Origin: Pseudomonadota bacterium | GTDB taxonomy: Bacteria > Bdellovibrionota > Bacteriovoracia > Bacteriovoracales > Bacteriovoracaceae | Direction: 5' to 3' | NCBI GenBank assembly: GCA_027488375.1 | Contig: JAIYBW010000003.1 | Location: forward strand, 310,001-374,000 | DNA length: 64,000 nt | Shown: positions 8,252 to 15,928 of the stretch, piece after piece | Position numbering within the stretch: position 1 is the first letter of the stretch | Layout: each line of letters starts with the position of its first letter | Notes under the pieces: generated by a model | Told to the model about the DNA's origin: nothing | Database searches by the model: none | The model's input: the letters and a program-made list of their open reading frames with translations, nothing else | Program-made: the position numbers and the translations under genes

Positions 8252-8839
8252 ATGAACACACTTCCAAATTTTTATATTGGTCTTGTCCATGGGCCCATCC
8301 GCTCTAAAGATGGTCAGGAAATAACCACTTCAGTCACTAATCTTGATATCCATGATATTTCACGATCGGCCCGTACATTTGGTTTTAAAAAGTACTTTCT
8401 TATTACTCCCATACAAAACCAGCAGGTCATGGTTAAAAAAATTCTTGGGTTTTGGGAATCTGATAATGGGCTCATCTATAATCCTGACCGTAAAGAAGCC
8501 CTCGCTGAAGCTACAGTGGTGGATAAAATTCAGGATGCCATTCAGGAGATTACTCAGCTTGAAGGTGTCGCCCCTTTAGTCGTTGTTACAGGTGCCAATT
8601 TTGAGAAATATGAAGGTAAAGAACCTGAGCTACTAAAAACGATTAAGGCCCTCAATAGACCCATGCTTCTTCTTTTTGGTACAGGTTGGGGATTAACCCA
8701 ATCAGTCACTGATGCGGCGGATTTTCGCCTTGAGCCAATTTTTGGCTGTGCGCAAGATGGTTATAATCATCTGTCTGTGAGATCAGCCGTGGCCATCTAT
8801 TGCGACCGGTTGGCCCAAGCAGCACGCGAAGTCATCTAA
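8252..8839 (+). CDS. TM1570-like SPOUT RNA methyltransferase (PF09936 type)
   Basis: 195 aa. The chain has the pattern of the small SAM-dependent RNA methyltransferase family named after Thermotoga TM1570, which is encoded beside or fused to TrmD in several deep-branching and deltaproteobacterial lineages. Seen here are the N-terminal FYIGLVHGPIRSKDGQEITT and TNLDIHDISRSARTFGF. The C-terminal region LLLFGTGWGLT, ADFRLEPIFGCAQDGYNHLSVRSAVAIYCDRL resembles a SPOUT knot with an NHLSVRSA motif. The target RNA is not known to me. It is placed after trmD and before rplS, fitting that association. Confidence 0.85.
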   Translation: MNTLPNFYIGLVHGPIRSKDGQEITTSVTNLDIHDISRSARTFGFKKYFLITPIQNQQVMVKKILGFWESDNGLIYNPDRKEALAEATVVDKIQDAIQEITQLEGVAPLVVVTGANFEKYEGKEPELLKTIKALNRPMLLLFGTGWGLTQSVTDAADFRLEPIFGCAQDGYNHLSVRSAVAIYCDRLAQAAREVI

Positions 8840-8911
8840 GTTCTCAATCTTGCTTGACGAAAGACTATGAAATCGTTTACTTAGTACATCCTAGAGATTT
8901 ATTGCCTCAAT

Positions 8912-8940
8912 TTGCAGTTTTTAAAATTGTGACGGATATT
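8912..8940 (+). promoter_or_regulatory. Candidate rplS promoter
   Basis: TTGCAG (8912-8917) and GATATT (8935-8940) are 17 bp apart in the 204-bp gap before rplS. Transcription from here would give a leader of roughly 97 nt. That leader contains a possible CCTTCC (8989-8994) / GGAAGG (9018-9023) stem just upstream of the GAGAGGA ribosome-binding site at 9033-9039. Other -35/-10 pairings in the gap are possible. Confidence 0.4.
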
Positions 8941-9043
8941 ATCATAACTTTAAAAATGACCTGAAGCCTCTGATCTCATTATTATTTCCCTTCCCTCTGG
9001 CCACATGTTGCGCGAATGGAAGGCTCGTCATTGAGAGGACGTT

Positions 9044-9406
9044 ATGAATTTGATTGATGTTGTTGAAAAAAAGTACGCAAACCCGAATGCAAAAACTTTC
9101 GCTCCATTTAAAACTGGTGACACTGTTGAAGTAGCTGTTCGAATTAAAGAAGGTGAAAAAACTCGTATCCAGAATTTCCAAGGTACATGCATTGCCATGA
9201 AAAACCCTGGTCAAATGAATGGTCACTTCCGCGTTCGTAAGATTTCTGACGGCGTGGGTGTTGAGCGTGTTTTCCCTTTCCATTCTCCAGCTGTAGAAGG
9301 CGTGAAAATTATCTCTAAAGGTAAATCTCGCCGTGCTAAACACAATTATCTTCGTGAGAGAACAGGTAAGGCAGCAAGAGTTGCTATCGATTACAACCGA
9401 GATTAA
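9044..9406 (+). CDS. rplS: 50S ribosomal protein L19
   Basis: 120 aa, typical for bL19. Recognisable are FKTGDTVEVAVRIKEGEKTRIQNFQGTCIA, FRVRKISDGVGVERVFPFHSP and the basic C-terminus KGKSRRAKHNYLRERTGKAARV. L19 sits at the 30S-50S interface. The ribosome-binding site GAGAGGA precedes the ATG. It has its own leader and is followed by an intrinsic terminator, so it is probably monocistronic here rather than co-transcribed with trmD. Confidence 0.98.
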   Translation: MNLIDVVEKKYANPNAKTFAPFKTGDTVEVAVRIKEGEKTRIQNFQGTCIAMKNPGQMNGHFRVRKISDGVGVERVFPFHSPAVEGVKIISKGKSRRAKHNYLRERTGKAARVAIDYNRD

Positions 9407-9434
9407 TCTCAAGATTGAGAAAAAACAAAAGAAG

Positions 9435-9460
9435 AGGCTCCTTAGGGAGCCTTTTTTTTA
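9435..9460 (+). terminator. Intrinsic terminator after rplS
   Basis: AGGCTCC (9435-9441) pairs with GGAGCCT (9446-9452) around a short loop, followed by a run of eight T. Confidence 0.92.
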
Positions 9461-9477
9461 TCTAGACTAGGAAAGAA

Positions 9478-9576
9478 ATGAAACAAATCTGGCTCGCTCT
9501 CTTTTTTGATTTGAAGAAAATGGCCCTTCTCAACCTAGAAATAATTGAATCTAGAGCTGAAAAATCTGTTGAGTAA
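9478..9576 (+). CDS. Possible 32-aa leader ORF before rnhB
   Basis: ATG at 9478, preceded by AGGAAAG, opens a 32-codon frame (MKQIWLALFFDLKKMALLNL...) that ends with TAA at 9574-9576. That stop lies inside the AAGGA ribosome-binding site of rnhB. The N-terminal half is hydrophobic. It may be a real small ORF coupled to rnhB or chance; there is no independent support. Confidence 0.25.
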   Translation: MKQIWLALFFDLKKMALLNLEIIESRAEKSVE

Positions 9577-9587
9577 GGACCATATTC

Positions 9588-10286
9588 TTGATTGAACTTG
9601 ATTTAATTTCATCTTTTCCTCATGAAATTATTGCCGTAGATGAAGTCGGTAGAGGTCCCCTTGTAGGCCCTGTTGTTATTGGAGCAGTCAGGATCTTAAT
9701 TAATTCTCAGTTAGATCTTCAAACCTTCCTCAAGAAACTTAAATGTTTTCAGATCAATGATTCTAAAAAACTAACAAGCTCAAAAAGATTAAAAATTTTA
9801 AATGATCTTGGAGTTCATCAGCACGACTTCAGAGTTCCCGGGAAAATTGTGATTCAATCTATAGAAATTGATTATGTGACGTGGGAAATGTCTCCAGAAA
9901 TTATTGATCAGGAGAATATTTTATGGGCAAGTATGAGGGGGATGAAAGAGGCAAGTCTTTTTCTTTCAGATAAGAAAAAATTTGAAAGTACTGTCTTGAT
10001 TGATGGAAATAAAAAATTCAAATGGGATAATATAAAATCACCTTTTAAAGAGATTCCCATCATTAAAGGTGACAGCAAATCAATCCTAATAGGACTTGCT
10101 TCAATTATTGCGAAGGAGAAAAGAGATCTTTATATGTCTAAACTGCATGAGATCTACCCAGAATATGGATTCAACTCCCACTTCGGTTACCCCACAAAAC
10201 ATCATAGAGAAGCCATTAAAAAATATGGCCCAACCCCGTGTCATAGAAAGACCTTTAAAGGCGTCAAAGAGTTTACTCCAAATTAA
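9588..10286 (+). CDS. rnhB: Ribonuclease HII
   Basis: 232 aa. RNase HII removes ribonucleotides misincorporated in DNA and RNA from RNA-DNA hybrids. The start is TTG at 9588, supported by AAGGA at 9574-9578 with good spacing and by the family N-terminus. The metal-binding motif is in AVDEVGRGPLVGPVV. Further family motifs are DGNKKF, IKGDSKSILIGLASIIAKEKRD and the C-terminal FNSHFGYPTKHHREAIKKYG. A YraN-like gene overlaps its 3' end, an association common in other bacteria. Confidence 0.96.
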   Translation: MIELDLISSFPHEIIAVDEVGRGPLVGPVVIGAVRILINSQLDLQTFLKKLKCFQINDSKKLTSSKRLKILNDLGVHQHDFRVPGKIVIQSIEIDYVTWEMSPEIIDQENILWASMRGMKEASLFLSDKKKFESTVLIDGNKKFKWDNIKSPFKEIPIIKGDSKSILIGLASIIAKEKRDLYMSKLHEIYPEYGFNSHFGYPTKHHREAIKKYGPTPCHRKTFKGVKEFTPN

Positions 10287-10569
10287 AGGTTATTCATTAG
10301 AAGTCTTTCATTCAGTCTCATTTCACTCAAATTCAATTCCAGTTCTTGTTTCGGCCCAAGTCTTGAGATCTAGAAATCTTGGACAGGTCGATCTCGCTCG
10401 GATTTCTCGAGATCATGAGGGGCAGTTTATTGAAATCACTGAGGTCAAAAATTCTCAAATTGGTTTTCAGTTATCTCAATTTAAACAAAAAAATAGGCTA
10501 GTTGGGGCGGGAAAATTTATATCAGGTGTCTTAGGACTCAGGATTAAGCTTACTTCTTTGGTCGGGTAG
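10225..10569 (+). CDS. Divergent YraN/UPF0102-like putative nuclease
   Basis: About 114 aa from the ATG at 10225, which lies inside rnhB; the exact start is uncertain and could be downstream. The core LGQVDLARISRDHEGQFIEITEVKNS matches the PD-(D/E)xK pattern of YraN proteins (GEIDLI...FVEVK). The later KQKNRLVGAGKFI resembles the KQ...L..A helix of that family. The N-terminal GxxGE motif seen in typical YraN is missing, so it is either degenerate or a distant relative. YraN genes often neighbour rnhB, which is the main reason for the call. Confidence 0.5.
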   Translation: MAQPRVIERPLKASKSLLQIKGYSLEVFHSVSFHSNSIPVLVSAQVLRSRNLGQVDLARISRDHEGQFIEITEVKNSQIGFQLSQFKQKNRLVGAGKFISGVLGLRIKLTSLVG

Positions 10570-10617
10570 TGTTTTATTTTTTGCAAAATTTCCTTAGATT
10601 CATTAACCTAGTCGTAT

Positions 10618-11118
10618 ATGAATAAATTCCTGAGTTTTACTTTTGCTCTTATTTTATCCCTTACTTTATTGATGCCTTCAGTTTCAAGAGCTGAGTTGCC
10701 GGTCAAGGCCAAAGCTTTTATGACGATGTCTGCTTATGGTGCTGCTGGGGGAGCCCTTTTAGGCTTTGCGACCATGGCCTTTGGAAACTCCTCCCGGGCC
10801 ATTGCTCAAGGGGCATCTCTTGGACTCTATGCTGGTATATTTTTTGGTTCTTATGTCCTTCTTTCCCATTATCAAAAACAAGTTGGATCCTACGACGACA
10901 ATAGTTCACCATATCAGGAGTCTAGTGATATTTATGGTGATGAGTATGATGCCGAACAAGGCGGCGGTGATGGTGGATCTAGCGGCAAGGGAGGATTTTT
11001 TGATAGATTTGAAGTCATGCAAGAGCATGTCCATAATCAATCTTTTACCTTCCAATCTCAAAAGCAAAGAAAAACATTACCCTCAATACAGATGAATTTG
11101 TTTCAATATAATTTTTGA
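10618..11118 (+). CDS. Small exported membrane protein with Gly-rich helix
   Basis: 166 aa. A signal peptide (MNKFLSFTFALILSLTLLMPSVSRA) is followed by two Gly/Ala-rich hydrophobic stretches (AYGAAGGALLGFATMAFG and GASLGLYAGIFFGSYVLLSHY) resembling a glycine-zipper hairpin. After that comes an acidic, Gly/Ser-rich linker and a short polar tail ending in LFQYNF. The terminal aromatic residue is the kind seen in outer-membrane proteins, but that is weak evidence. Family unknown. No Shine-Dalgarno sequence is seen before the ATG. A bidirectional terminator follows. Confidence 0.7.
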   Translation: MNKFLSFTFALILSLTLLMPSVSRAELPVKAKAFMTMSAYGAAGGALLGFATMAFGNSSRAIAQGASLGLYAGIFFGSYVLLSHYQKQVGSYDDNSSPYQESSDIYGDEYDAEQGGGDGGSSGKGGFFDRFEVMQEHVHNQSFTFQSQKQRKTLPSIQMNLFQYNF

Positions 11119-11120
11119 TA

Positions 11121-11150
11121 AAAAAAAAGGTGCCTAGGGCACCTTTTTTT
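11121..11150. terminator. Bidirectional terminator between convergent genes
   Basis: AGGTGCC (11128-11134) pairs with GGCACCT (11138-11144). An A-run precedes the stem and a T-run follows it, so it can stop transcription from the 10618 gene and from the convergent STAS gene. Confidence 0.88.
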
Positions 11151-11544
11151 AGTTTTCGAAAGTTTGGTCTCGATTGGCAAATCTTGAACTTAAATTATCA
11201 GTCTCATCATTATCAAAATTCATGAGTTCTGCTACGTAATCAGCTTCATTAAGCGAGTAGAGCTTAAAAATCTTTAAAAACTCTGGCTTAACATTTGAAA
11301 TATTGATGTTGTGATTTTGTTTCTCTTTCATGATTTTAAGAGTTTCTACAAAGTGACAAATCCCAGATGAACCTACAAAATCGATGGCACCCAAATCAAG
11401 AGTGATTTTTGTGTTTGGGTTATTATTAACGATTTGTTGAAGTTCATTTCTTAAAGGGTAACTATGATCATAGTTTAAATCCCCTTGCATATGAACGATA
11501 ATATTTCCATTGGCATCTCTAAGAACGTTGGCCTTCATACTCAT
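11149..11544 (-). CDS. STAS-domain anti-anti-sigma factor-like protein
   Basis: 131 aa from the ATG at 11544, chosen because AAGGAG lies 8 nt upstream on the minus strand; an in-frame upstream start at 11589 lacks this. The protein is one STAS domain: IIVHMQGDLNYDHSYPLRNELQ, then ITLDLGAIDFVGSSGICHF with the serine phospho-acceptor region, and a C-terminal helix. Such proteins (SpoIIAA/RsbV type) bind RsbW-like kinases in partner-switching. No kinase is adjacent, but an RsbW-like domain occurs in the gene at 53332. It starts back-to-back with rsmI. Confidence 0.88.
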   Translation of the reverse strand: MSMKANVLRDANGNIIVHMQGDLNYDHSYPLRNELQQIVNNNPNTKITLDLGAIDFVGSSGICHFVETLKIMKEKQNHNINISNVKPEFLKIFKLYSLNEADYVAELMNFDNDETDNLSSRFANRDQTFEN

Positions 11545-11609
11545 GGGGGTTTCTCCTTGGTGGTTGCCCTTTTCAATAGATAGTAACATGTGATCGCAAA
11601 GGGCTGAAC

Positions 11610-12431
11610 GTGGGAAAAATCATTCTACTAAACACACCAATTGGTAACCTTGGTGACCTGACTCCTCGAGTTCTCGAAGCTTTGCGAGAGGGCGAAACTT
11701 TCGCCGTCGAGGACACTCGGGTATTTAAAGACTTGTTAAATCACCTTGGAATCACAATTCTTGGAAAAAAAATTTTATCTTTGCATGATCAGTCTGAACC
11801 TAATCAAATCGAGAGATTAGTGGATTTGGCGGAATCCCATCAGCTTTATGTCGCTTCTGAAGCCGGTAGTCCTATTGTCTCTGATCCTGCCTATCCTTTG
11901 ATTCTTTCTGCTTATAAACGAGGTATAGAAATTGAATCTTACTCTGGTGTGAGCTCACCAATTATGGCCCTCGAACTTTCTGGACTACCTCCAATTCCTT
12001 TTCATTTTCTTGGATTCTTACCTCGCGAGAGTGCAAAAAAAGCTAAAATTTGGGGTGAACTATCTTATGGAACTAATATTTTTTTTGAAGCCCCAACGAG
12101 AATTGAGGAGACATTAGATCAGATGGCGACAGATTTTTCTGACTTACAAATCTCTTTAGTCAGGGAACTTTCAAAAAAATTTCAGCAAGTCGAAAGATTT
12201 TTCGCTAAAGATTGGGGTGAGGTGAAAAAGAAGATAACTTTCAAAGGAGAGTTTGTTCTTCTTGTCTATAATTCTAAATTACAGCAAGCATCTTCTCCAA
12301 ACTTAAAGAAAGTAGCTGAAGAAATTCTTATCCAGGGAGCAACTCCCAAAAATATTTCAAAACTTTTAAGTGATATCCTTGATCGACCGACCAAGGATAT
12401 TTATGCAGAATTAAATAAGTTTAAAAAATAA
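11610..12431 (+). CDS. rsmI: 16S rRNA (cytidine1402-2'-O)-methyltransferase RsmI
   Basis: 273 aa with a GTG start at 11610. It is a tetrapyrrole-methylase-fold enzyme that methylates the ribose of C1402 in the decoding centre. The N-terminus LLNTPIGNLGDLTPRVLEAL, AVEDTRVFKDLLNHL, VASEAGSPIVSDPAY and ALELSGLPPIPFHFLGFLPR are the family hallmarks. The C-terminal FFEAPTRIEETL and RELSKKFQQVERF segments also match. It is divergent from the STAS gene and convergent with the 810-aa protein gene, with only 9 bp between the stops. Confidence 0.96.
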   Translation: MGKIILLNTPIGNLGDLTPRVLEALREGETFAVEDTRVFKDLLNHLGITILGKKILSLHDQSEPNQIERLVDLAESHQLYVASEAGSPIVSDPAYPLILSAYKRGIEIESYSGVSSPIMALELSGLPPIPFHFLGFLPRESAKKAKIWGELSYGTNIFFEAPTRIEETLDQMATDFSDLQISLVRELSKKFQQVERFFAKDWGEVKKKITFKGEFVLLVYNSKLQQASSPNLKKVAEEILIQGATPKNISKLLSDILDRPTKDIYAELNKFKK

Positions 12432-12440
12432 TTATAAACG

Positions 12441-14873
12441 TTACTGAATACCTTGAGAGCTGGTATTCAATGGAGAAAATTGGAATGTTGGAGCATTACG
12501 TGGAGGAGTTCCGTTGTTATAATTATAATTAGTGTTTTGGGTTGGTGTACTCGATTTCTTTAACAATGGGATCTTTTCATCATCTTTTGATTCCTCTTTA
12601 CCATTTGCATTTACAAGGTGAGCAGTTACAGTATAGTCATCCTCAACCCTTTGAGCTGAGATGCCACTAGAGCTAGTTGAAAATTCTCCCTCAAAAAGTG
12701 GTTTGGCTTCCGAACTCTTTCCATCAATATTATCGCCAGTTGCTTTTGACTCTTGTTTTTTTGTATCTTTAACTTTAGAAGCACCAGTTCCAGACCTTGT
12801 CCAAGAAACCTTATAACCTTCAGGAATACTTACGACTTCACTCTTATCATTTTTTATGATGGCTTTGACTGAAATGCTTGCATCCTGATCCTTATAGCTG
12901 TCAGCCTGTAGATCAATTGAGAATTTTTTGGCTTCATCATTTTTTGCGCCAGATGCAACAGGTACTTTACCAACGCATTTTTCATCGTCTTTATCGCCGA
13001 ATTTTACAGATATTTCACGTTCCTCAGTCTTCTTTTCAAGAGTCAAAGATTTTTTATCTTTTTCATCTGCAACACCTTCAGACCAATTAAATGATTCAGG
13101 ATCTTTATTATCCTTGAAGCCAGAAAAACTGACAGTCGCCTTTACTTTCTTATCTTTATTTTCGCCCTCAGTGATTTCACTGATTTTTATCTCGCACTTT
13201 CCTTTCGCTTCATCATCTTTTGGTTCTGAAGTTGCAAGTACAGGACATGTAAATGTAAGTTCACCTGATTTAATTGCAAAATTTACCATAGGTAGAGATA
13301 TCGTTTCTGGAATTTGTTTTGTTATGTCTTCATCAATTTTTATTGTTTCTGACTTATCCCCAATATTCTTTTTTAATTCTGTGATAGAGCATTTTAACTT
13401 AGTTTTTTTATCATCCTGGTATTCACACTGAGTTTGACAGGAGGTTTTCGTCTCAACTTTAACTTCTTCAGGCTTGAAACTTGCCTTACATGTTAAAGTC
13501 GTTTCCGACTCTCCAGGAGGAGTTATTTTAAATTTTATGTTACCAGCTAACTTATCTTCGCTAGTTAATTCAACATCTGTACTTGGTATTTTGCTAATTA
13601 TATCAGCGTATAGGGCCTGATCGATAGGTTCTGATGAACCAGAGAATTCAATGACAGTAACTTTGTTGACTCCATTTACAATACAGTTATAGGTTCCATC
13701 AGGATTTTTTGAACATTCTGCATAACTAGCACATTCGTAGGAGATCTTCTTTTCTTTTGGTTTTTCAGGCAAAGTTCCTGCGCAATAAGCTTTAACCTCA
13801 TTAGAATCAATGAGGTCCTTATATTCTTTTTCAATTGTCTGTGACGGATTATATGTATAATCACCAATTGGCTTTGGTGGATTGTTGTTCTTCTTAAAAA
13901 AATCATTCCATTTATGGATGAATGAATCGTAATCAGAGTTTGTAATCTTCGTCGTAAATTCTGTACATGAATTTGATTCAATCTCATTCAAAGACTGAAT
14001 CATACCGAGACAAGTTCGGTGAGGACGCATGTATTTTTGATACCCCTTATGGATGTTTGTTGCTTTGGGGTCCTCGCACACGCAGGATTTAAAAATATAA
14101 TCATGGAGTCCATTAAAAGCTGGTTTCAATTCTTCGGTTTGCATTAGACCAGCAAGATGTTTAAAGCGTTCTTCTTTTGAGTCCGTTTTAGTTTTCAGAT
14201 CCTTTTCAACCGTAAGTGCCTGCTTCATACACGAGTAGGAGGCGTTGTGAGATTTTGATCCGCTGCCAGAGTTATCGACATCTGCGCAAAAGCTAGTTTC
14301 ACCAGCAATGTTTTTCAATCCAAAGACCATCGGATTACACGCAATTTGACTAGCAGAACATTTTGAATTTTTATTCAATTTTTCATAAAGGACTTTAGTC
14401 TTTGAATTGTTGGCTGGATGAAGGCAATAAAAATTTTTCGTCGCAGGATCAACCCAAATAGTTGAAACCCAGCCTGCGTAGATACATGATTTGTTGTTAA
14501 GATTCCCTGTATCGGAAATTTTCTGGAATTCTTCAAGAGTTTTTGCATCTAATAAAACACCACTGGCCTTCGCCTCACTGATGATAAAGTTTCTTATCAT
14601 CGTAAGAACTTCAAGATATTTTTTTTTAACTTCAGGCTTTGTCGAGGTGGTCTTTATTTCTTTATGGTAGATGCTTTCTAGTTCAACCATGATTTCCATG
14701 GTTTTAATTAGGATCTTTTCCTTATCTTCTTGAGGCAGATGAACAAATTTTTCGACTGTCATCTGCCAGCGATGCTCTGGAGAAATGACTTTTTGAGATC
14801 TGAGAGGCATCTTTTTGGCATAGACAAAGGGAGACATCGAGAAGATCAGCAATAAAGAAAAAATAAATTTCAT
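12441..14873 (-). CDS. 810-aa secreted Cys-rich protein, unknown function
   Basis: A signal peptide (MKFIFSLLLIFSMSPFVYA) leads into an 810-residue chain. The N-terminal half (about 100-390) carries more than ten cysteines in short contexts such as CSASQIACNP and CVCEDP, suggesting a disulfide-bonded extracytoplasmic domain. The rest is highly charged (Lys/Glu/Asp/Ser). It appears built of several Ig-like modules of about 80 residues, each with a Thr/Val-rich strand pattern and a Cys near the end (for example ETTLTCKASF, GELTFTCPVL, DDEKCVGKVP). The tail is Asn/Pro-rich. I do not recognise the family; a surface or periplasmic adhesion or structural role is only a guess. Confidence 0.78.
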   Translation of the reverse strand: MKFIFSLLLIFSMSPFVYAKKMPLRSQKVISPEHRWQMTVEKFVHLPQEDKEKILIKTMEIMVELESIYHKEIKTTSTKPEVKKKYLEVLTMIRNFIISEAKASGVLLDAKTLEEFQKISDTGNLNNKSCIYAGWVSTIWVDPATKNFYCLHPANNSKTKVLYEKLNKNSKCSASQIACNPMVFGLKNIAGETSFCADVDNSGSGSKSHNASYSCMKQALTVEKDLKTKTDSKEERFKHLAGLMQTEELKPAFNGLHDYIFKSCVCEDPKATNIHKGYQKYMRPHRTCLGMIQSLNEIESNSCTEFTTKITNSDYDSFIHKWNDFFKKNNNPPKPIGDYTYNPSQTIEKEYKDLIDSNEVKAYCAGTLPEKPKEKKISYECASYAECSKNPDGTYNCIVNGVNKVTVIEFSGSSEPIDQALYADIISKIPSTDVELTSEDKLAGNIKFKITPPGESETTLTCKASFKPEEVKVETKTSCQTQCEYQDDKKTKLKCSITELKKNIGDKSETIKIDEDITKQIPETISLPMVNFAIKSGELTFTCPVLATSEPKDDEAKGKCEIKISEITEGENKDKKVKATVSFSGFKDNKDPESFNWSEGVADEKDKKSLTLEKKTEEREISVKFGDKDDEKCVGKVPVASGAKNDEAKKFSIDLQADSYKDQDASISVKAIIKNDKSEVVSIPEGYKVSWTRSGTGASKVKDTKKQESKATGDNIDGKSSEAKPLFEGEFSTSSSGISAQRVEDDYTVTAHLVNANGKEESKDDEKIPLLKKSSTPTQNTNYNYNNGTPPRNAPTFQFSPLNTSSQGIQ

Positions 14874-15073
14874 ACATTCTACCTCTGTGAACTTATCGGA
14901 TATTTCGCCTATTTCTTAAGATGATGAGCAGGAGCCGAGCGAGTTTTCATAGATTTAGGGTGCTTGTGATCGATAATTCAAGAGGTTAGATGGTATTGAG
15001 GACTCATTTTTCTTCTCAAAGTCCTATCTTTTCGCCTAAGATGAGGCTTCACACTTTTTAAAGGAAATTCTGC

Positions 15074-15928
15074 GTGGGTTGGTTTCATCAAGTAAAAAAT
15101 CCTAAATTAAAAAATGTTAAGAAGCTTTCTGGAAATGTTCCTGTCGGTCTTTGGAAAAAATGTAATCAATGTGGTGAAATTCTTCAGGCCGAAAAACTTG
15201 AAGATAATCTTCATGTCTGTCCTGTTTGTGATTATCACTATCGCATTAGTGCTTATGAAAGAATATCGCTCATGGTTGATGAAGGAAGTTTTGAAGAGAT
15301 AGGGCCAGATCTCATCTCAAATAACCCTCTTCAGTTTCAGGACAAAATGCCTTATGTCCAAAGGCTTCAGGCCGCGATTAAATCAACAGGAATTAAAGAC
15401 TCTACTGTTTGTGGTACGGCAACGATTGATGGTATGCAAGTGGCCCTTGCTGTTATGGATTTCCGTTTTATGGGCGGCTCTATGGGCGTCGTGACTGGTG
15501 AGAAAATTGCTTTGGCCATGGATATTGGTTTTGATAAAAAAATTCCAGTGATTGTTGTTTCCTGTTCAGGAGGAGCGAGAATGCAGGAAGGAATCTTATC
15601 CCTTATGCAATTGGCAAAAACTTCTGCTTCTCGAGCTCGATTAAAAAATAACGGAATTCCTTATATTTCACTTTTAACAGATCCAACAACTGGTGGTTGT
15701 GCTGCAAGCTTTGCCATGCAGGGTGATTTAAATATTGCTGAACCTAAGGCGCTCATTGGTTTTGCTGGTCCACGAGTTATCGAGCAATCCATTCGCCAAA
15801 CTCTCCCAGAGGGATTTCAGCGTTCAGAGTTTTTAAAAGACCATGGATTTATTGATCGAATCATTCATCGAAAAGAATTAAAAAAAGAACTAAGCTTTTT
15901 TATGAAAATGTTTTCCCCAGGGGTATGA
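15074..15928 (+). CDS. accD: Acetyl-CoA carboxylase carboxyltransferase beta subunit
   Basis: 284 aa with a GTG start at 15074 behind AAGGA. The N-terminal zinc ribbon (CNQCGEI...CPVCDYHY, about residues 35-57) is the mark of AccD. The crotonase-fold carboxyltransferase core follows with GTATIDGMQVALAVMDFRFMGGSMGVVTGEKI, SCSGGARMQEGILSLMQLAKTS, DPTTGGCAASFAM and IGFAGPRVIEQSI. It forms the transcarboxylase with AccA, which is not in this window, for malonyl-CoA synthesis. Its stop overlaps the folC start (ATGA), the same accD-folC order as in many Proteobacteria. Confidence 0.98.
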   Translation: MGWFHQVKNPKLKNVKKLSGNVPVGLWKKCNQCGEILQAEKLEDNLHVCPVCDYHYRISAYERISLMVDEGSFEEIGPDLISNNPLQFQDKMPYVQRLQAAIKSTGIKDSTVCGTATIDGMQVALAVMDFRFMGGSMGVVTGEKIALAMDIGFDKKIPVIVVSCSGGARMQEGILSLMQLAKTSASRARLKNNGIPYISLLTDPTTGGCAASFAMQGDLNIAEPKALIGFAGPRVIEQSIRQTLPEGFQRSEFLKDHGFIDRIIHRKELKKELSFFMKMFSPGV

